DNA from: Pisaster brevispinus
Lineage: Eukaryota > Echinodermata > Asteroidea > Forcipulatida > Asteriidae
Direction: 5' to 3'
NCBI GenBank assembly: GCA_023634235.1
Contig: JAMKCF010000022.1
Span: forward strand, 3,960,541 to 4,024,540
DNA: 64,000 nt
Numbering within the stretch: the first letter of the stretch is position 1; each line of letters opens with the position of its first letter. The notes under the pieces were generated by a model. That model did not search any database. It worked only from the letters and a program-made list of their open reading frames with translations, and was not told the origin of the DNA. Shown one piece after another: positions 11,801 through 26,800 of the stretch. Made by a program: the position numbers and the translations under genes.

Positions 11801-14800
11801 TTGAATACTTTCATGGATATTTTTCATGCTTATGGTCCAGGAAAACTGAGCCCATGCAAAGGTCATTTTGGACAACTATTTCCAGAATTCACAAGGGTAT
11901 CTTGTAATTCTAATTTGCAACGTCCTGTCTGAACAGTTATGACATATCTTGGTGCACAATTATGTACCTTTCCGGAGCTGAAATAATTTCAGTTTTAAGT
12001 TTTAAGGCAGGGATATAAATCATGTGTGAAAAAAAAATAACCAAATTACAAAACCAGTCATTCAAAGTTTTTTTGTGGAACTTGTAACTTCAGAGACTTG
12101 AGAGAAAATTTGCTTAAAATGCTGAGAACAATACAAATTGGGTCAGCCATTGGAAGATGATAATCAACAATATTAAAGCTGTAATTTAAATTGAATCAAG
12201 TCAGCTTTGATTGTTGGTCTGGTGACTCCATGTTTGTCCTCACTGTGATCGAGGGGTCCAGGGGGGTCCCAGATGCAGGGAACGGTCACTCTAACTACTG
12301 TGGTGCAAGATATCCGATTGGCTGTTTCAAACAGACCTCCTGATTAAACCACCCATGAGCTTTGTCTTTAAGCAAAGTTGGCAAGACACAGATTTGTAAC
12401 TTAATACAGGTGCTGTCAGTAAAATGGTACTTTCTGATTTCACAATCATTTCCTTCCCTATCCTCGATGCAACAGATCCCTCCCATGGGGTCATGACCTT
12501 TTGAATAACTGTTAACACATTGACCTTTGACTTGAAACCATGTCAAGAGGAAGTTGTCAACTAAGGCTCACGAGTGACATACCTTTGGTTTCTCGTCTTC
12601 TTCATTTTCGGATGATTTCTCGTTGTGATCAAACAGGTCACTCTCAGATTCTGACTGACTCTACAAAAATAAAACCATGCGTCACAGTTAAGTTAATTTA
12701 AATTTTCCTTCACAAAATGTCATATCTATTTAAATGCTCATTTCATTCACACAAATTAAAATAAATGAACAAGAGTAAAATATATTCTAAGGCCACAAAA
12801 AATAGAAAAGCTAACAGCCAGACAGCTCACAAAAAGTCTTGATAAACCTTCTCCCATAAAGCAAGTATTCAAAAGATTGCGACCAACTGTTGGCAAAATA
12901 CCTTTGGATTTGAATTAATCCCTAAGCTATCCCACTCGATCAGATGGATTTAATAGTAATGGACTCCATAACGCAACCCTATTTATCTCGAATTAACTAC
13001 ATGTATGGTAAAATTAAAGAAGCATAATAAACGTGATGATAATTAGTTTGGGCAGGAAGGGGAGGGGGGTCCTGATCAAAAACATGTAGAGTAAAGACCT
13101 CCAGAGAAACTTGTGTTCAAACACAAATAGCAAGCTTTATCACAGATGAGGAAAATAAAATGAAATCTTCAGTACACACAAGGTTATCAGATGACCACAC
13201 AGAGAGAAGCATATCAGGGTTCTCCCCAGGATGTCTCAAGCCTGTGGGACACTCTTGAACCAAACTTTGGAAGTTTGGTCTAAGCAAGCAGGACTTTAGA
13301 ATGTTTTTAACTTGGTGTTTAACTTTGGTTTTAAAAGCTCTACTGTGCAATCTCGGGTATCCTAAATGGTTTCTTTATGATTTTTCTTAATTTGATTTTA
13401 AGTCACCCCCCCCCCCCAAAGAACAAAAATAAGTAAACATTTTCTTTGCGTATCGGCCACAATTTGCCTGTATTGGCACACGACTTGCAAGTATCGGTCC
13501 AATAGGCTAGCTTGTGCATGGGGAGAACACTGTACATGTTCCATCAGAGACCACGGGATTGACAGTAATAATTCTGACTGGAATCAATTCAGGATAGAGA
13601 GAGGAGTCATTTACAAATATGCAGTTAAGATCAATAGTATCTACGAACCCTTTCTAGTAGCGTTGGTTTCTTCTGTTGCATGGCCGTATCAGACTCAATC
13701 TCACTTTCTGTCTCGCTCTCAGAGTACTAAAAGAAAACAAACCCAAAAAGTTGTACTTTATATTTACTATTAGTCAGCAAGCTACAAAAACATCAATTTG
13801 TATTTCACTGTCAGGGGGCAAGAGAGATGCAGAAAGTACACAGCAATACAATTACAGTTACTTCCTGATGCTTGTTATTTATGTCCCCAAAACTTGACTC
13901 GGATCCAAAAAGGTGTTCCTTTTTATTAACACAGAAATGTAAAAGAGCAGATCAGATATACATCATGCTGTGTGGCCATTTCTGTTGGGCTTCCCGTATA
14001 ACGTCACTAAGGAAAGTACTGATAACTCAAAGATACAAAGGTTTGCATCAGACTATTTCTATCAATGTCCTGCTTTCACAGAGCACTAAAAGGCCCTTTT
14101 TGAAACTACGGCTTGGGCTTGAACTTGGGCTTGGGATCTGTCCCTTTTTGAATCCCTACAAGGGAAGCGCACATTTTCTAAATAACTGCCGGAGCTTACA
14201 TTCAGAACTTTCCGAACTTGAGTCTACTGCCCAAGGACCACTCAGCCACGACGCGCTATGGTGTCACAACAGAGCAAGAGATCATTCACCATGCTGCAGC
14301 CATCTTTGTTGGTTCCCTGTGTACTACATGTAGTCTCAGGACAGTACTGAGAATACAAAATGGGCCAGACTATCTCTACGGTGAAATGGTTGTCTTTTGA
14401 ATCTTGGGAGGTTAGTGGTAGAACTCATGCAAATAAAAATTGTGTTGGCTCTGAAGACAGCTGACAAATTGACTTTTAAATGCAGAAAGCAACTTTACTG
14501 GGTGCTCCTAGGTCAACTTGATTACCCTATAACAACTCCTCTTGTCAAATTCCTCCCATATCCAGTCTTGCAGTGAGAGAGAGAGACCCCTCAAGTTCCT
14601 AGCAATCATTGCTGATCCCTTACTACATGATTAAGCTACCCACTTTCCTGATGCTCAATAGCACTGATCGATAGAAACATGAGGGGTCTACATGTACGTA
14701 TTCATAACAAGGGCGTTAAGACTCAGTAATTGATAGTTCAGTGTGTCCGTGACAACTGACAAGGAAATACACATTGTCCAGTCTCGGCTGTCAATTTCAC

Positions 14801-17800
14801 AGCCCCTCATCACAATCTATGAATATACAGAACTTGTCTTGATCAATACATTGAAACAAGCTTCAAATACAAGGAGGTCCAGAATTGCTACCTCCTTTTA
14901 CTGCATGAAACTCTCCATATGCACTTTATTTCCCAATCCTCTAGCATGTCTAGAGAGGATGCTTTTATAAAAAATATGACACGAGCCACAGGATGCGGCT
15001 GATTTTGTAAATTTTGCAACATTTTTATGAGTCTAGTAAAGTAAACTTGTGGTCCTACTTTGTAAATAATCTCTGCAATAAGTTGTGATGGCACTGACAA
15101 GGACCAGTGGGGTAATAACTCCATCAGATGTCCCCTTCATTGGATTTGATGAAGTAGTTGTTGCTATGAAAGCTTATGCAGGTTTTTGTATTAGTTTATC
15201 TTGAAGTGCTACCACTACCATGTCTTGCTTCATCTATCAGACTAACGTGGCTATCTCTATCATCAGTACACCAGTCATTCTATTCTGAACCAGTACAACT
15301 CAGATATACTGCTGACGAGGTGTTGTCACAGACCTTTAGTTTCTAGACTTCCCCATCATGCAGTTTCAATTCCAACACTTTTATCTTAAGAGCATTGTGA
15401 AATAGAAAAATGTCTATCTGTGTTAAGTTATATGATGATCATTTTCAACTACACATGGACTCTCAAGCATGTCAAGTGTTAAACTAAAGGGAACTTCATG
15501 GAGTTGTCCTGTCTTTAACAGTTACAATAAAGACGTGGATCAGCATGTATCGCGTGCTGCATAGTGTGCTAGTGACCTTATTCTATGTGGGCATCATGAG
15601 AGCTGTATGCACACACACATGACACACTTGCAAATGTATCATTTTGGAGACAGCTAGATTTCATGTTAAGCCATCAAATACCCATTGCGGACACCAAGCC
15701 AAACTTCAAAGATGTACGTCCAGCAATCACAGGTACATGTAGTGATAAAAATAAACATTTCTTCATCGTCCCCTATTCAGTCTGTTATTGGAGCTAATTG
15801 CAATTGTTGGATGTATTATAAAATAAATAGTTGTGTTTGGGAGGTCAGAATCTGTCTTATTCAAGAGCCTCAAAGTGATGACGTCATATACATTCAGGCC
15901 TAGCAGTTCCAATCACTATCACCCCTTCAAGACAAGTCAAGCTTTGAGCAATTTGAGACAATCATCTTCAAGCAACTTACCTCTGATTCTGATTCTGATG
16001 TCGTCTTCTCAGAGCCACTGATCGAACCCTCTTCGCTCATTTCTGTTCACAAAATTTGCCAGAAATAGAAATCAAAATTGAGGACTATTAACTCTTATCC
16101 CTTCAAGGATGGAGGAGCTAAATCTTTATCCTGTTTAATAAAAGGATTTTACGCTCAACAGACCCCGGCACTGATGCCACACACGGTTCCTAAAATGCCA
16201 AGGTGCAGTCTGCCATTTTGGAAGTATAATTGAATGTAATGATATGGTACACATGTAACCAAACAAACATCACATTAAAATGCACAGTGCACAGTAACAC
16301 ACAGGGAATCTAACTCCCAAAATGGGGCCATCCAGATTGATCAAGGGTGATGACGTCAGGTGAAATGGGGCAATAAATGGTGAATACATCAAAACAGTCG
16401 TGTAACTCTGGCCTGGATGCAGTTATTTTGCACTTCAAAACTAAGAAAATTGTGTCAATTGAATGATCTGTCTGCTAAGAGCAAATGGTACTGAAAAAAA
16501 AAGGTTTTAATCAAGGCATATTCCTAGAAATACTATGTTTAGAATTAGCATACGAGGCTTACAAATATAGAAATAGACACAACCGAAAGAAAAACAAAAA
16601 CACTTTTCTTTGAAGAGTCAAACTACACCCCACACTCTAAACCCCACCCAACACATAAATACATACTTAGAGCCCAACACAGAGACACACCTACATTGAT
16701 ACAGACAAACACTGCAGTTTATACATGCCTTACATACATTGTAACATGCTCAAACATGATCACTGACGATCCAGGCTGAATGCATCAACAGAAACTGATT
16801 TGTCTATAGTCAGATAGTTATCCAAGAAATGCCGAGATGAACTAAAACCAACTTGATTTTCTTAAAAACAACAACTCATTATTGGAAACTACATGGTGCT
16901 AACATAAGTACGTCACCACCATACCCCCATGAGAGGGGCTTTTGAAACATGTGTAATGGCTAACCTTCCTCTGTGATCTCAGCTACTCCAACACTGTCAT
17001 CCTGCATGAAAGCTGGGCTACCTATCAAGTACGGCAGTGCACGATGGGCATACAGATCCTACAGAAATAGAGAGAGAGAATTATAACAGGTGTCAGCAAC
17101 CTGTCACTACTGTCACATCAATTTGTTAAATGCCTCGTCCCTTCCGCTAAAGGAAGAATGAGAAAACTTTATCTTCCTTCAACATGGAGACAATGAGTAC
17201 GGGTCATCCAATCTCTAGATACAAAGTCCCAGGATTTAGGGGTGACATAGGTGAATGTAAACATGTGACACTTGGGGGTTGAACCTGGAACGTGTGGCAG
17301 GAGGAAGGACAAGAATGATATAAAGTATCTAGATCCTTATTCAGCTTTGGAAATGTAGATACGAGAGGAAAAGATGATGCTGATCAGGCCAAAAATGTTG
17401 TGCAAGAATTCCCTTCATAAAAGCTGGAGCTCGGTGTGTCCGGAAAGATAACCTTCTTCTACCATGACTGCACTGACAAGGAAGGAAGCAAATGATATCT
17501 ACAATGTACATGTAGTACTTCAGTACTTCAGTAAAAATGAAATGTAATAAGAAAAGTTTAGACAGGGTCACCAAATCCAGTGCAGTATTTCATTCACAAA
17601 AGTGTAGTACTGTACACATACAGTATGTAACTGCACATAATTTACTGTCAATATCTGAGCTTAAATCAACATGTACATGTATGTGTATTTACATCATCAT
17701 GTCAGTGCAATAAATTCAATGTCAAAATGTTGTACATGTATCTCACTTAAATTAACCTGAATGTACACTCGAAACAAAAAAGCATAAAGTTACTACATTT

Positions 17801-20800
17801 TTGCCGAAAGAGTTTCTGTGCAAGATAAAATGTTGTGTTGCACAATCAAGATACCACATTGTTGCACAATCGAGATACAATGTTGTTGCACTGATGTGAT
17901 TCTTCAGTTATTTATTTTTGGGGGCAAATAAAGCTGTTTATAGCATGCCAGCTTATTTCCATCAGGGTCCTTAAAACACAAAGGCAAAACACAAAACAAA
18001 AAGATGTAAATAAAATTGCACAGGAAAAGATATCTCAGGATGATGACAACTTAGGTTTTTGTAGCTTCACCCTGCCCCAAACATTCAACATTTGTACATA
18101 CTGTAAGATGTGTAAATTAACTTGGAATTTTGTTCCTATTGATTTGACTGACTCCTTGCAGATGCAAGATGTACCAATTCCACAATTTTGGGAGTTAATT
18201 CCTTTGTGCACACTTTGAGTCCCGAAACGGCAGGCAGTATAGGCACGTGTGCGCTGCGCGTCGTGCATGGGGTCAATAGAGCTCTTCCAATACTTTTGAA
18301 GGGGCACCAAGGCCAAAACGAGGGCAACAGAGGTCATGGCCTCCGCGGCCTCCATGTACAATCCATGGACAATCTACACGTAATTACAACCCCTGAATGC
18401 TGTACATATGTACAATGTAACTTTTAAGACAACTACTAATGTATGTGCAGAAGCACTGGCATGTCTGTCAAATCAAAAATGGATGAATGTCAAGTCTTGT
18501 TCTCCAGTCAAACAAACAAAAAGTTGTCATTGTTCTTTGATCTGTTTGAACAAGTATGTAAGTCTACACAAGATTTCCGCTTGGGACTACCTAATAAAAC
18601 ATGCCTCCCCTGTCTAGTCCAGCAGTTTGGACATGTTTCCTCATCACCGTCTACTCACAATGAGTCAGATTATAACATGTGCATCTCATATCAAAACTCT
18701 TCAACACAACTTTCTAGTTTGAAAGTAGTTCAACCAACAAGAGAAAAAACAAGTATAAGAATCATAATAATGTTACTTATAACTTGCCAATTAAAACGAG
18801 GTGTTAATAGTGACTAAATACAATATCACATTGCTGCACGCTGTGATGGGGTCCCTGGTGTTTCAGGAACCTAAGGGGATAAACAAATGGCACAACTTGA
18901 TATAAATGACTTGTGTAAAATATCAAGGTTACTTGATCATAATGGTGTGTTGTAACCAATTTAAGTTTGCTTAAAATAGGACTGAATATCATTATAAACG
19001 GTCCAAAAATTGGGCTGATTTAATTGGCACTGGACACTGTTGAGATTAGACATGTTAGATGGTTAGATTAAAGGTTTAGTGCATAGTGGATGATTGATTG
19101 GCTTTGGTTTGCAGTACACCATGTGAGTTATCTCACTTTCGCTATGGTGTCCTGTACATGTATAGATGTAGGAATCCTATTGGTACACACATCTGCATGC
19201 ACAGTTATCCTGTCAGTAATGTACAATGTAAGTGTGATACTTCACCATAGGACAGCCAACTCTATCACAGTTGGGCTTCAACACCAATGAGAAGCCCATA
19301 GGTAATGCACTCAGCAAGTTTTTATTCAGGACTCAGTGGAATATAATCCTTGCCCTTCAGGCTCACATATTTTTCACAGACTCTAGGCCTTGCTAGAATC
19401 ACAATATGTACATGTACATGTATGATCAGATTATGCATGAATGAGAACGAGTGACTTTTTGTAAAATCAAACACAAACATGTAGTTTTCAAGAAGGAAGT
19501 ACACATACAAGTTGTGAAAACTTTGCACTTGAAGCAGATGCACACATGTGTGGCACAAATATATTGACTTGCCAACAGGAATATGTCATGGCACTATACT
19601 ACAAATACAAATTAACAATGCCATTCTAATAACCACCCCCCACCTCCCACCCCCCAAAAAAAAATCATTTAGTAATCATAAATAAATAAAATAAATACTT
19701 ATTTCAAAAAAGCTGCACACAAGTTTAGTTCTTTGTTTAAAGAGTCCCAAATCATCAAGTTATAAATCACTAAGTCCGAAATCATTTTACATACATGTAG
19801 GTACCTGCTCAGCTGAAATGCTCTGCACAAACTCATTTGCTTTGTAGCATGGATTTGATGGGAACAATTTACAAATGCAATCAGGTAGGGACTTAAAGTC
19901 CAATCCATAAACAAGGCTCCAGTCTGAAGCAGGATTCATAGCAGGATTTGAACCAGGGTCTACGGAGTTACAATCTGAATGCCGATGTACATCCCATGAC
20001 ATTTCAGCTACAAGTACACAGTACCTTTAAGTTTCAGATTAACAAAGATTTTGTTTGAGACCACATATAAAAAGCAAGTGTTTGAACTTTGACAGTTCTA
20101 TGACATTAACACCCAGCTGGTTGTCCATACGCAGCAATCTCTAGTCTAACGTGTTTAAGAAACCATATTATACATGTACCTGGTATGCACTTTTCTTAAC
20201 ATCTAGTAATCCGCGTTAAGCTCTCAGCTTTAATATTATTGATCAGGTAATTCAATTTCTCTAACTCTTCGAAAGCCAAGTCTTTATTTTCCCATCGCAG
20301 ACAATGTTGCTGTGTTTTTTTTTAGAGGGGGATGTATAAATACCAGAGTTCCTGAACTGTCCAGACAAGCCCTTTAATAAAAGCCCTTACTCCGTCATTC
20401 CTCCCTGAAAAACACACAAACAGGTTCCACACCCATTCCAATTACGCGCTAATGTCAGAACGAGCCGTAACCTGAGTTGTCCAGACACTTTTACCCAAGG
20501 GGGAAACTTGCCCCCACGCTAACAGGAAAGCCCTGTGTAATGACCTTCATATCCTGAGCTGAGGTCAATTCAGATGGACCTGTTGCCGTCTGTCTTCTGA
20601 TAGGTGAAAACCTTTTCTGTCTTCACCGTGATAAGCAGGAACTCATCTTCTTGATTTGGGGTGAAACGATCGGCTTGAGGTCACTAAAGGAACAACTACA
20701 CAGTTGAAGGGAGGCTATATTATTTAAATCCATTCTGATACAATTGTGTGTAAGTAACCGCCTGATACCTTGACCGCTTCCTTTGATTAGTGAAGTCAGT

Positions 20801-23800
20801 CAAGTCCAGTTGGTGCTAATACTGGACTTCAGTGTGATTCAGTCAACCCAATGACAATACCATAGTTCTCAATTTACTGATGAAGCAATGGACTCAGACA
20901 GGAAATATTTTGTGCTTTCCCACTTCGTTATCTCAAGATCTTGCCTACCAGTCACCATAAGGAGCCAATTTAAGTCAATATCTACAAGTCACCGTTAAGG
21001 AAGTACTACCATGTACTTGTTAATTCATCTTTTTGTACTGAGCACTGTACACATATCTCAGTACTTCACAGCATAATCCTATTTGCTAGTAATGAAGTCA
21101 CATGTGCGTGCATACATGTATATACATGTACGCTGCAGTTTTTGCTACTTCCAGCTCCAAGGCTGACAAACAACAAGTGTGGAATTTTACCCCCAAAAAA
21201 CACTCGTTTTGTAATTCAAAGTTGTCCTTATGACAGACACTGATAATTCTGAAAAGACCTTGAATCCTTGCAAAACATGGAAAAGGCAAGTCCCTAAATT
21301 ACATTTTGTATACAGAAAAACTAGCTGAAGACATTTCCTGTGGTATTCTTGGAAACTTTGGCCAGAGCCCATTTAAGTGAAGTGGGCGTGGCTTAAAGTG
21401 AATTAAAACATGAACATAATCCTTCAACAGGATTGCAAGAGAGGCTTTAACACACCATCCCTTTACATGTACAGTATATGACATTTGAAAATGTCTGATT
21501 CATCAAAATCCTTCAGCAAAAGCTAATTCAAAACACAGACACTGAGACTGTGATCAGGGACCAATTGTATAGCACTGCTTACCACAGACAAACAGAATTC
21601 TAAACTTACCACCCATAGAATTAAGCAATTTACAGGGTGCTGTAAAAGCAGAATTCTGTGAAAATGGTGAAGAGCAGCGCCACAAAATTAGGCCAAGATC
21701 GTCATGCCTGACCCTGACCAAGTACAATGTATGGCTGGATTGTATCCTACAGACTTACCAGAGCAATGTCAGGTTGTAACTGTATACCACTGGTTTATTG
21801 TCAGAACCTTAACCACTCATACAGAGATTGCTTACATGCATTGGTAACATTGATTGATTGGTGTAATGGTGTACAATGTAATCAAAAACCTTAGTGTCTA
21901 GATTGTGTTCCCATCAAGTTTTGAATCTTACTCTAAGGAAAACCAGGAGAAAGTTTTGAAGGAACTTAGGCAGATAAAACTTCCAAAACAGATTTCAAAT
22001 CTATTGAATTAGTGTTCCAAAGTCCAAAACAAATTTGATACAAATAGAAAAACAGAGTACAATAATGAAGTTCTGTCCTTTTTAAAGGAAATAAGGAATC
22101 ACATTTTAACAACAGAAATAAGTTACTGAACTAGAATATTTGAAAATTCAAAACTGATTTGCAAAACAATTCTTCCCAGAAAAACACAATATGAAGAAAT
22201 TTTCTATTTGGAAATTATAAAAATCAATAGGTATGTGTATCAACAACACAAGCTACTGCAACACTTGTGCTAAACAAAATTAAATATTAATCTGTTGTGA
22301 GAATTATTTACTTCGTTTTAATTAGAATGTGATGCCTTGCAAACTTAAACTGCTACACAAGTAAGTTTCATTAAAACTTGGGAGGAAATCAGAAATCACT
22401 GGAAACAAATGACGTACCCTACCTTTAAATGTTAATTGAGACATGTATCAAGGTTGCAATACAATGATAACATGGTGTATTTCCTCATACATGTTGTTGA
22501 CAGTCACCTGCCCCAAGCCTCCACTCTGGGAAAGTAGCTTGTCAACTTCCCGTATATGGCAGAAGTATCTGTTCACCTTCAAGCCACGATTGACTACATC
22601 AAGAATCCAAGAGGAAAAGGAAAACACTATTCAACAAGGTTTGAGTACAGTAATAACTTTTACCTTTGGTTCCAGGATGGGTTCCAAGACAGCTTTATAC
22701 GTAGCATCTTCATCTTCAGAATCAGAGTTACCAGCATTGGCGTCCAGCTCCTCAAAGGCTGTGTCTAAGACGTTGATGCCCAGATTCAGAGCTTTAATAA
22801 CCCTGGGGATGACTTCAGCTTCTCTCTGCTCTCTAGTCTTAGTCTAAAAGGAGAACAATGAGGGATTAGCCACAGCTCATCAATCTTGCCAGGCATAGAG
22901 ACGCTTATGTTGGAGCCACATCTGATGTAGACTGGACATGACCCTAAGAACCTGCTGGGTGTACCAAGTCAAGGTGCACCACGTGACTCAAGCATAACAA
23001 GTCCGACAACTACTGTCTGAGAGGCTGGGTGGCTCTACTTCCCCCAGCCGGATTTGGAGAAAGATGCTGATGATAATGTACTGTACAGTTTACAAGCAGT
23101 TATTTAGAGCCTATTCCATGTAATCTGCATATTTGTGTAAGTCTGACAGAATCAATCATGAAGCAGAACTAAACCTGTGAACTCTATGAAGAGTGGTCAA
23201 TCCTGTCCCTATCCTACATGTCCTAAGTTTAATCCCAAGCACACACAAATGTTGCTTTTTAGCAGAAATATAGAATACCAGCCAAAATGCCACATAGTTT
23301 TAATTGTTGCGACTGGTATGCGGGAAATCTTCTGCTTATAGCAACAAAATCTGCCAAGCAGCTTTGTATGAAAATGTGCCCAAGGCTCTTAGGTAGCATG
23401 GCGGGCTAGTCAAAAATAAGCAATCTGTGTGTGGCTGTGTGTGTGTGAGTTTGTTTTCACATTCAAACCGGGGACCTATAACAAAAGAGGACAATAGGGT
23501 CCCCGGTTGGGTAAAGGTCCCCAGTTGGAAATTGTGTACAAAACCAATGGGAGCTGTTGCCAAAAAGTTAGAGTCCAAACAAAAGAGGGACAAAAGGAGG
23601 TCCCCGATTGGAGGTGTTTACACACTTGTGTGCCCTTACACATGCCAACTTACGGGGTACTTTTAACAATGGAACAATGGACCCCACAAGGCAATTTCAA
23701 TAGGAACAATAGGGCCCCACAAGGGAATTCTTTAGAAAAGGGAATAATAGAACAACAATAGCAGTACCCCACATACCGGATCCGTAAGGTTGGGTGTGTG

Positions 23801-26800
23801 TGTGTGTGTGAAAACACTTCATTTCATTTATTCTGGTTGTGAAGCCAAGGACTCTCAGAGAAGCGAACTTAATCACTGTACTAGCCAAGAACCCAATGGA
23901 GAGAAGACAAGGAAGGAAGTTTCAGTTTTAGATGTGAGAGGAAAACCCCAGAGTATTATTCCAGGAAAAACCCAAGCAGTCAGGTAGGGACTAAAAACCC
24001 AATCCACATAGTGCCCCCGGCATGAATCGAACCTGGGTCCTAGAGGTACGGAGTGGGGAAAGATACCTCTACATCAACCTGACCACCCTAAATATGTTTC
24101 AGACATGAAAATACCAAACAAAATTCACACAGGCCAGTCCTAAGTGATGCTGGTTAGTCAAATGTATGCCGAGTAGCCCTGGGAGCTAGTCAGGTGCAAT
24201 GCCTGGATGTTCTATCAAATTTCCCCTAAACATTCTAACAAACTATGACAAATTTCCCTTTGACATACGACTGGCAGTACTTTTTGTCAAAGTAAAGTGG
24301 AAGTGATCCTACAGTGACTGAGATTTCAGTCCTGCATCATGCATGTCATTGTATCTTAACTACATGTATCCCTTGCATATGCTGCCATGGTGATTACAGA
24401 ATACAGCCCTTGAATACAGCTATCAACCGATGAGATGCCTTAAATGACCTCAGTGAGGGCGCTGTTTGAGCTTGTGACACCATGCAAAGGATCTATTCAT
24501 GGTTTACATACATCTGCGATAGACTCGATAACCTTTCACTTATGAAAGAAAACCATTTGTACTCTATATTGACTGTAATGATTCACCAGGGTGGAGCCTA
24601 TTGTCATTGTCTAGTACCTGATCTTCCTTCTTGCTGATTGCAGTGTCGGGTTTCTGGTCTGTTTCCTCGGAATCATCATACACTCTCTGGGGAGAAAAAG
24701 AAAAAGTACAGAAATGACTGTCATCAGTCAGGATGTACAGTGTGTGTACACTGATGTACATTTAACTATTGGTTGTACTGAAATGCACTTCAATTGCTAA
24801 CATACATGTACATGTGTTATAGTGCAAATATGAAGTGTACATGGTGTAGGGACATGTACAAGTCCATTGTACAGCATGGGGCAAACATGTTCCAGTCGTG
24901 CATCTAAAGAAATATTTTTATCACAAAATATCATAATGTACTAAAAATCATTGACATTTGAAGGTTTCTCAACTACAAACAAACTGTTGTGAGGCAATGT
25001 TTTGGTTAAGACGAGTCAAGTTTTACTTGAAAAGTTTCAACTACATGTAGCAAATGCAGTTAATAATGAAACCAAGGATGCCTCAGAAGCAGACAGAGCA
25101 ATTATGGTAAAATATCTTGCATAAGGACACAAGTGCCATGACTGGGACTCGAACCCACACTCTGCTGATCAGAAACACCAGAGCTTGAGTGCAGTGCTTT
25201 TAATTGCTCCGCACTGACACGCCACGAGTTCGTACTAGCTCAGTACATGCAGTATGTTGACCCTAGCCTTACTAAGTGAAACAAAATAATACAATCAGTT
25301 TTTGGAGAATTATTCTTCTACAAGTTTTTAAGTAAAAAAAACAAGGTTTCAAAATGTCCAGTAACTTTATCAATAGTCCACTAATCTTAGCATTGTTTTA
25401 ATCCAACCCAACAACTGAACTAGTTCATGCAGTCAATGCTTTTCACATGCTATACTTTTGAAGACTTACTAATTACAAAAACTTCCAAATCTTGTCCTTA
25501 AAGTTCAGTGAACAATTTTTTTGTTTTGAAAATTTTGTTTTAGTCTAGTAAAAGTTCTGAGCTACAAGAGTTGTGGTCCTGTGGAGATTTGAGCACTATT
25601 AGCTCTGGAGTTTGTAACTACAAATGTATGCATCAACATGAAGAATTCTCATGAATGTGTGTTGTCCCATATGGTGCTATCTATGATTGCCAATACATGT
25701 ACGTATAAACAAGGCTGGTAATGTGGATAATTGAAAATGTCTTACAAATTGTTGACTGTGTGCAAACATAGAGCAGGCCGAAACAATATACAGAAATGCA
25801 GGCAACCACTAGAGAAAACTACTCATTGGAGACAGGGATACAAGTCTCTCTGTAGGAAATGTTGATAATCTGGAAAGACCCCCCCCCCCTTAAATACAAG
25901 CGCATTTGCTCTTTACAGCAACAAAGATTGTCCAACAAGTCCCGGGTGTAATCCATACCGGCACTGTTGTTTGTTGTGGAAGGAAGGAAGACATTCATTT
26001 CAAGTCAGCCCTCCCTTGACAAAAGAAAATGTGCAACTCCGTACAGATCTGCTATGGCAAGCTCCTATAAAGGTCAATTGGTTATGAGGAAACGCTGACT
26101 GATGAGATTACAAAAAAAGGAGGGGGTGTGGATTTATAGGGAAGGGGGTACTCTAGCAAACTGGGTACAAACCTAACACCCTTAGGGAAATCAGAGTAAT
26201 TACAAAACCTGTCAGAGGCTTGATGGCCAAAGACCCTTCAAACGCCCACCCAAGGTCTGCTTATGAGCGTTAATTCCAACCCGGTAATTATGTCAACGTA
26301 TCAATACGTTTGGTAATATTTCTTTTTTCAGCGTAACTTTTTTTTCTTAGGGTGGATGCACTTTTTAAAATTAGCAGAAAATTGCTTTTGAAAGTTATGA
26401 ATTACACCACAGCTTTTTGGATGTAAGATAGAAACGCTTAAAAGCTGCTTTAAACCTTCTGCTGTTGCAGACTTCAAGTGTACAGTGAACACATGTACTG
26501 TATACAGACTGTTGTGGTGAAAATCGGAGCCATGTGTTTACATCTGTCATGAATAATCCATGAACTGTTTACAAACTTCAAGGATGGCATCACCAACAGT
26601 TGAAAAAATAAATGCAATGTAATTGTTGTGATCCTGTCTCGCTTACATTTTCAATGAACTGTGTATTTGCCAACATGAGGAAATCGTTGAAGACGTTATG
26701 CACTCTTGAGTCAGTGCACTTGGTTTCATGTATCAAGCCGTCCATCTTCTTCTCAAGATCACTGGTCTTGGTTAACATCTTGGTGGAGAACTCTTGTAGG

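Larger units (their letters stand above)
17059..22663 (-). other. WASHC2: WASHC2 intron between exons 5 and 6
   Basis: 5.6 kb. It holds a dispersed repeat copy (18275-18360), a partial SINE (19866-19945) and many TACATGTA palindromes. No exon is supportable. Confidence 0.6.
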
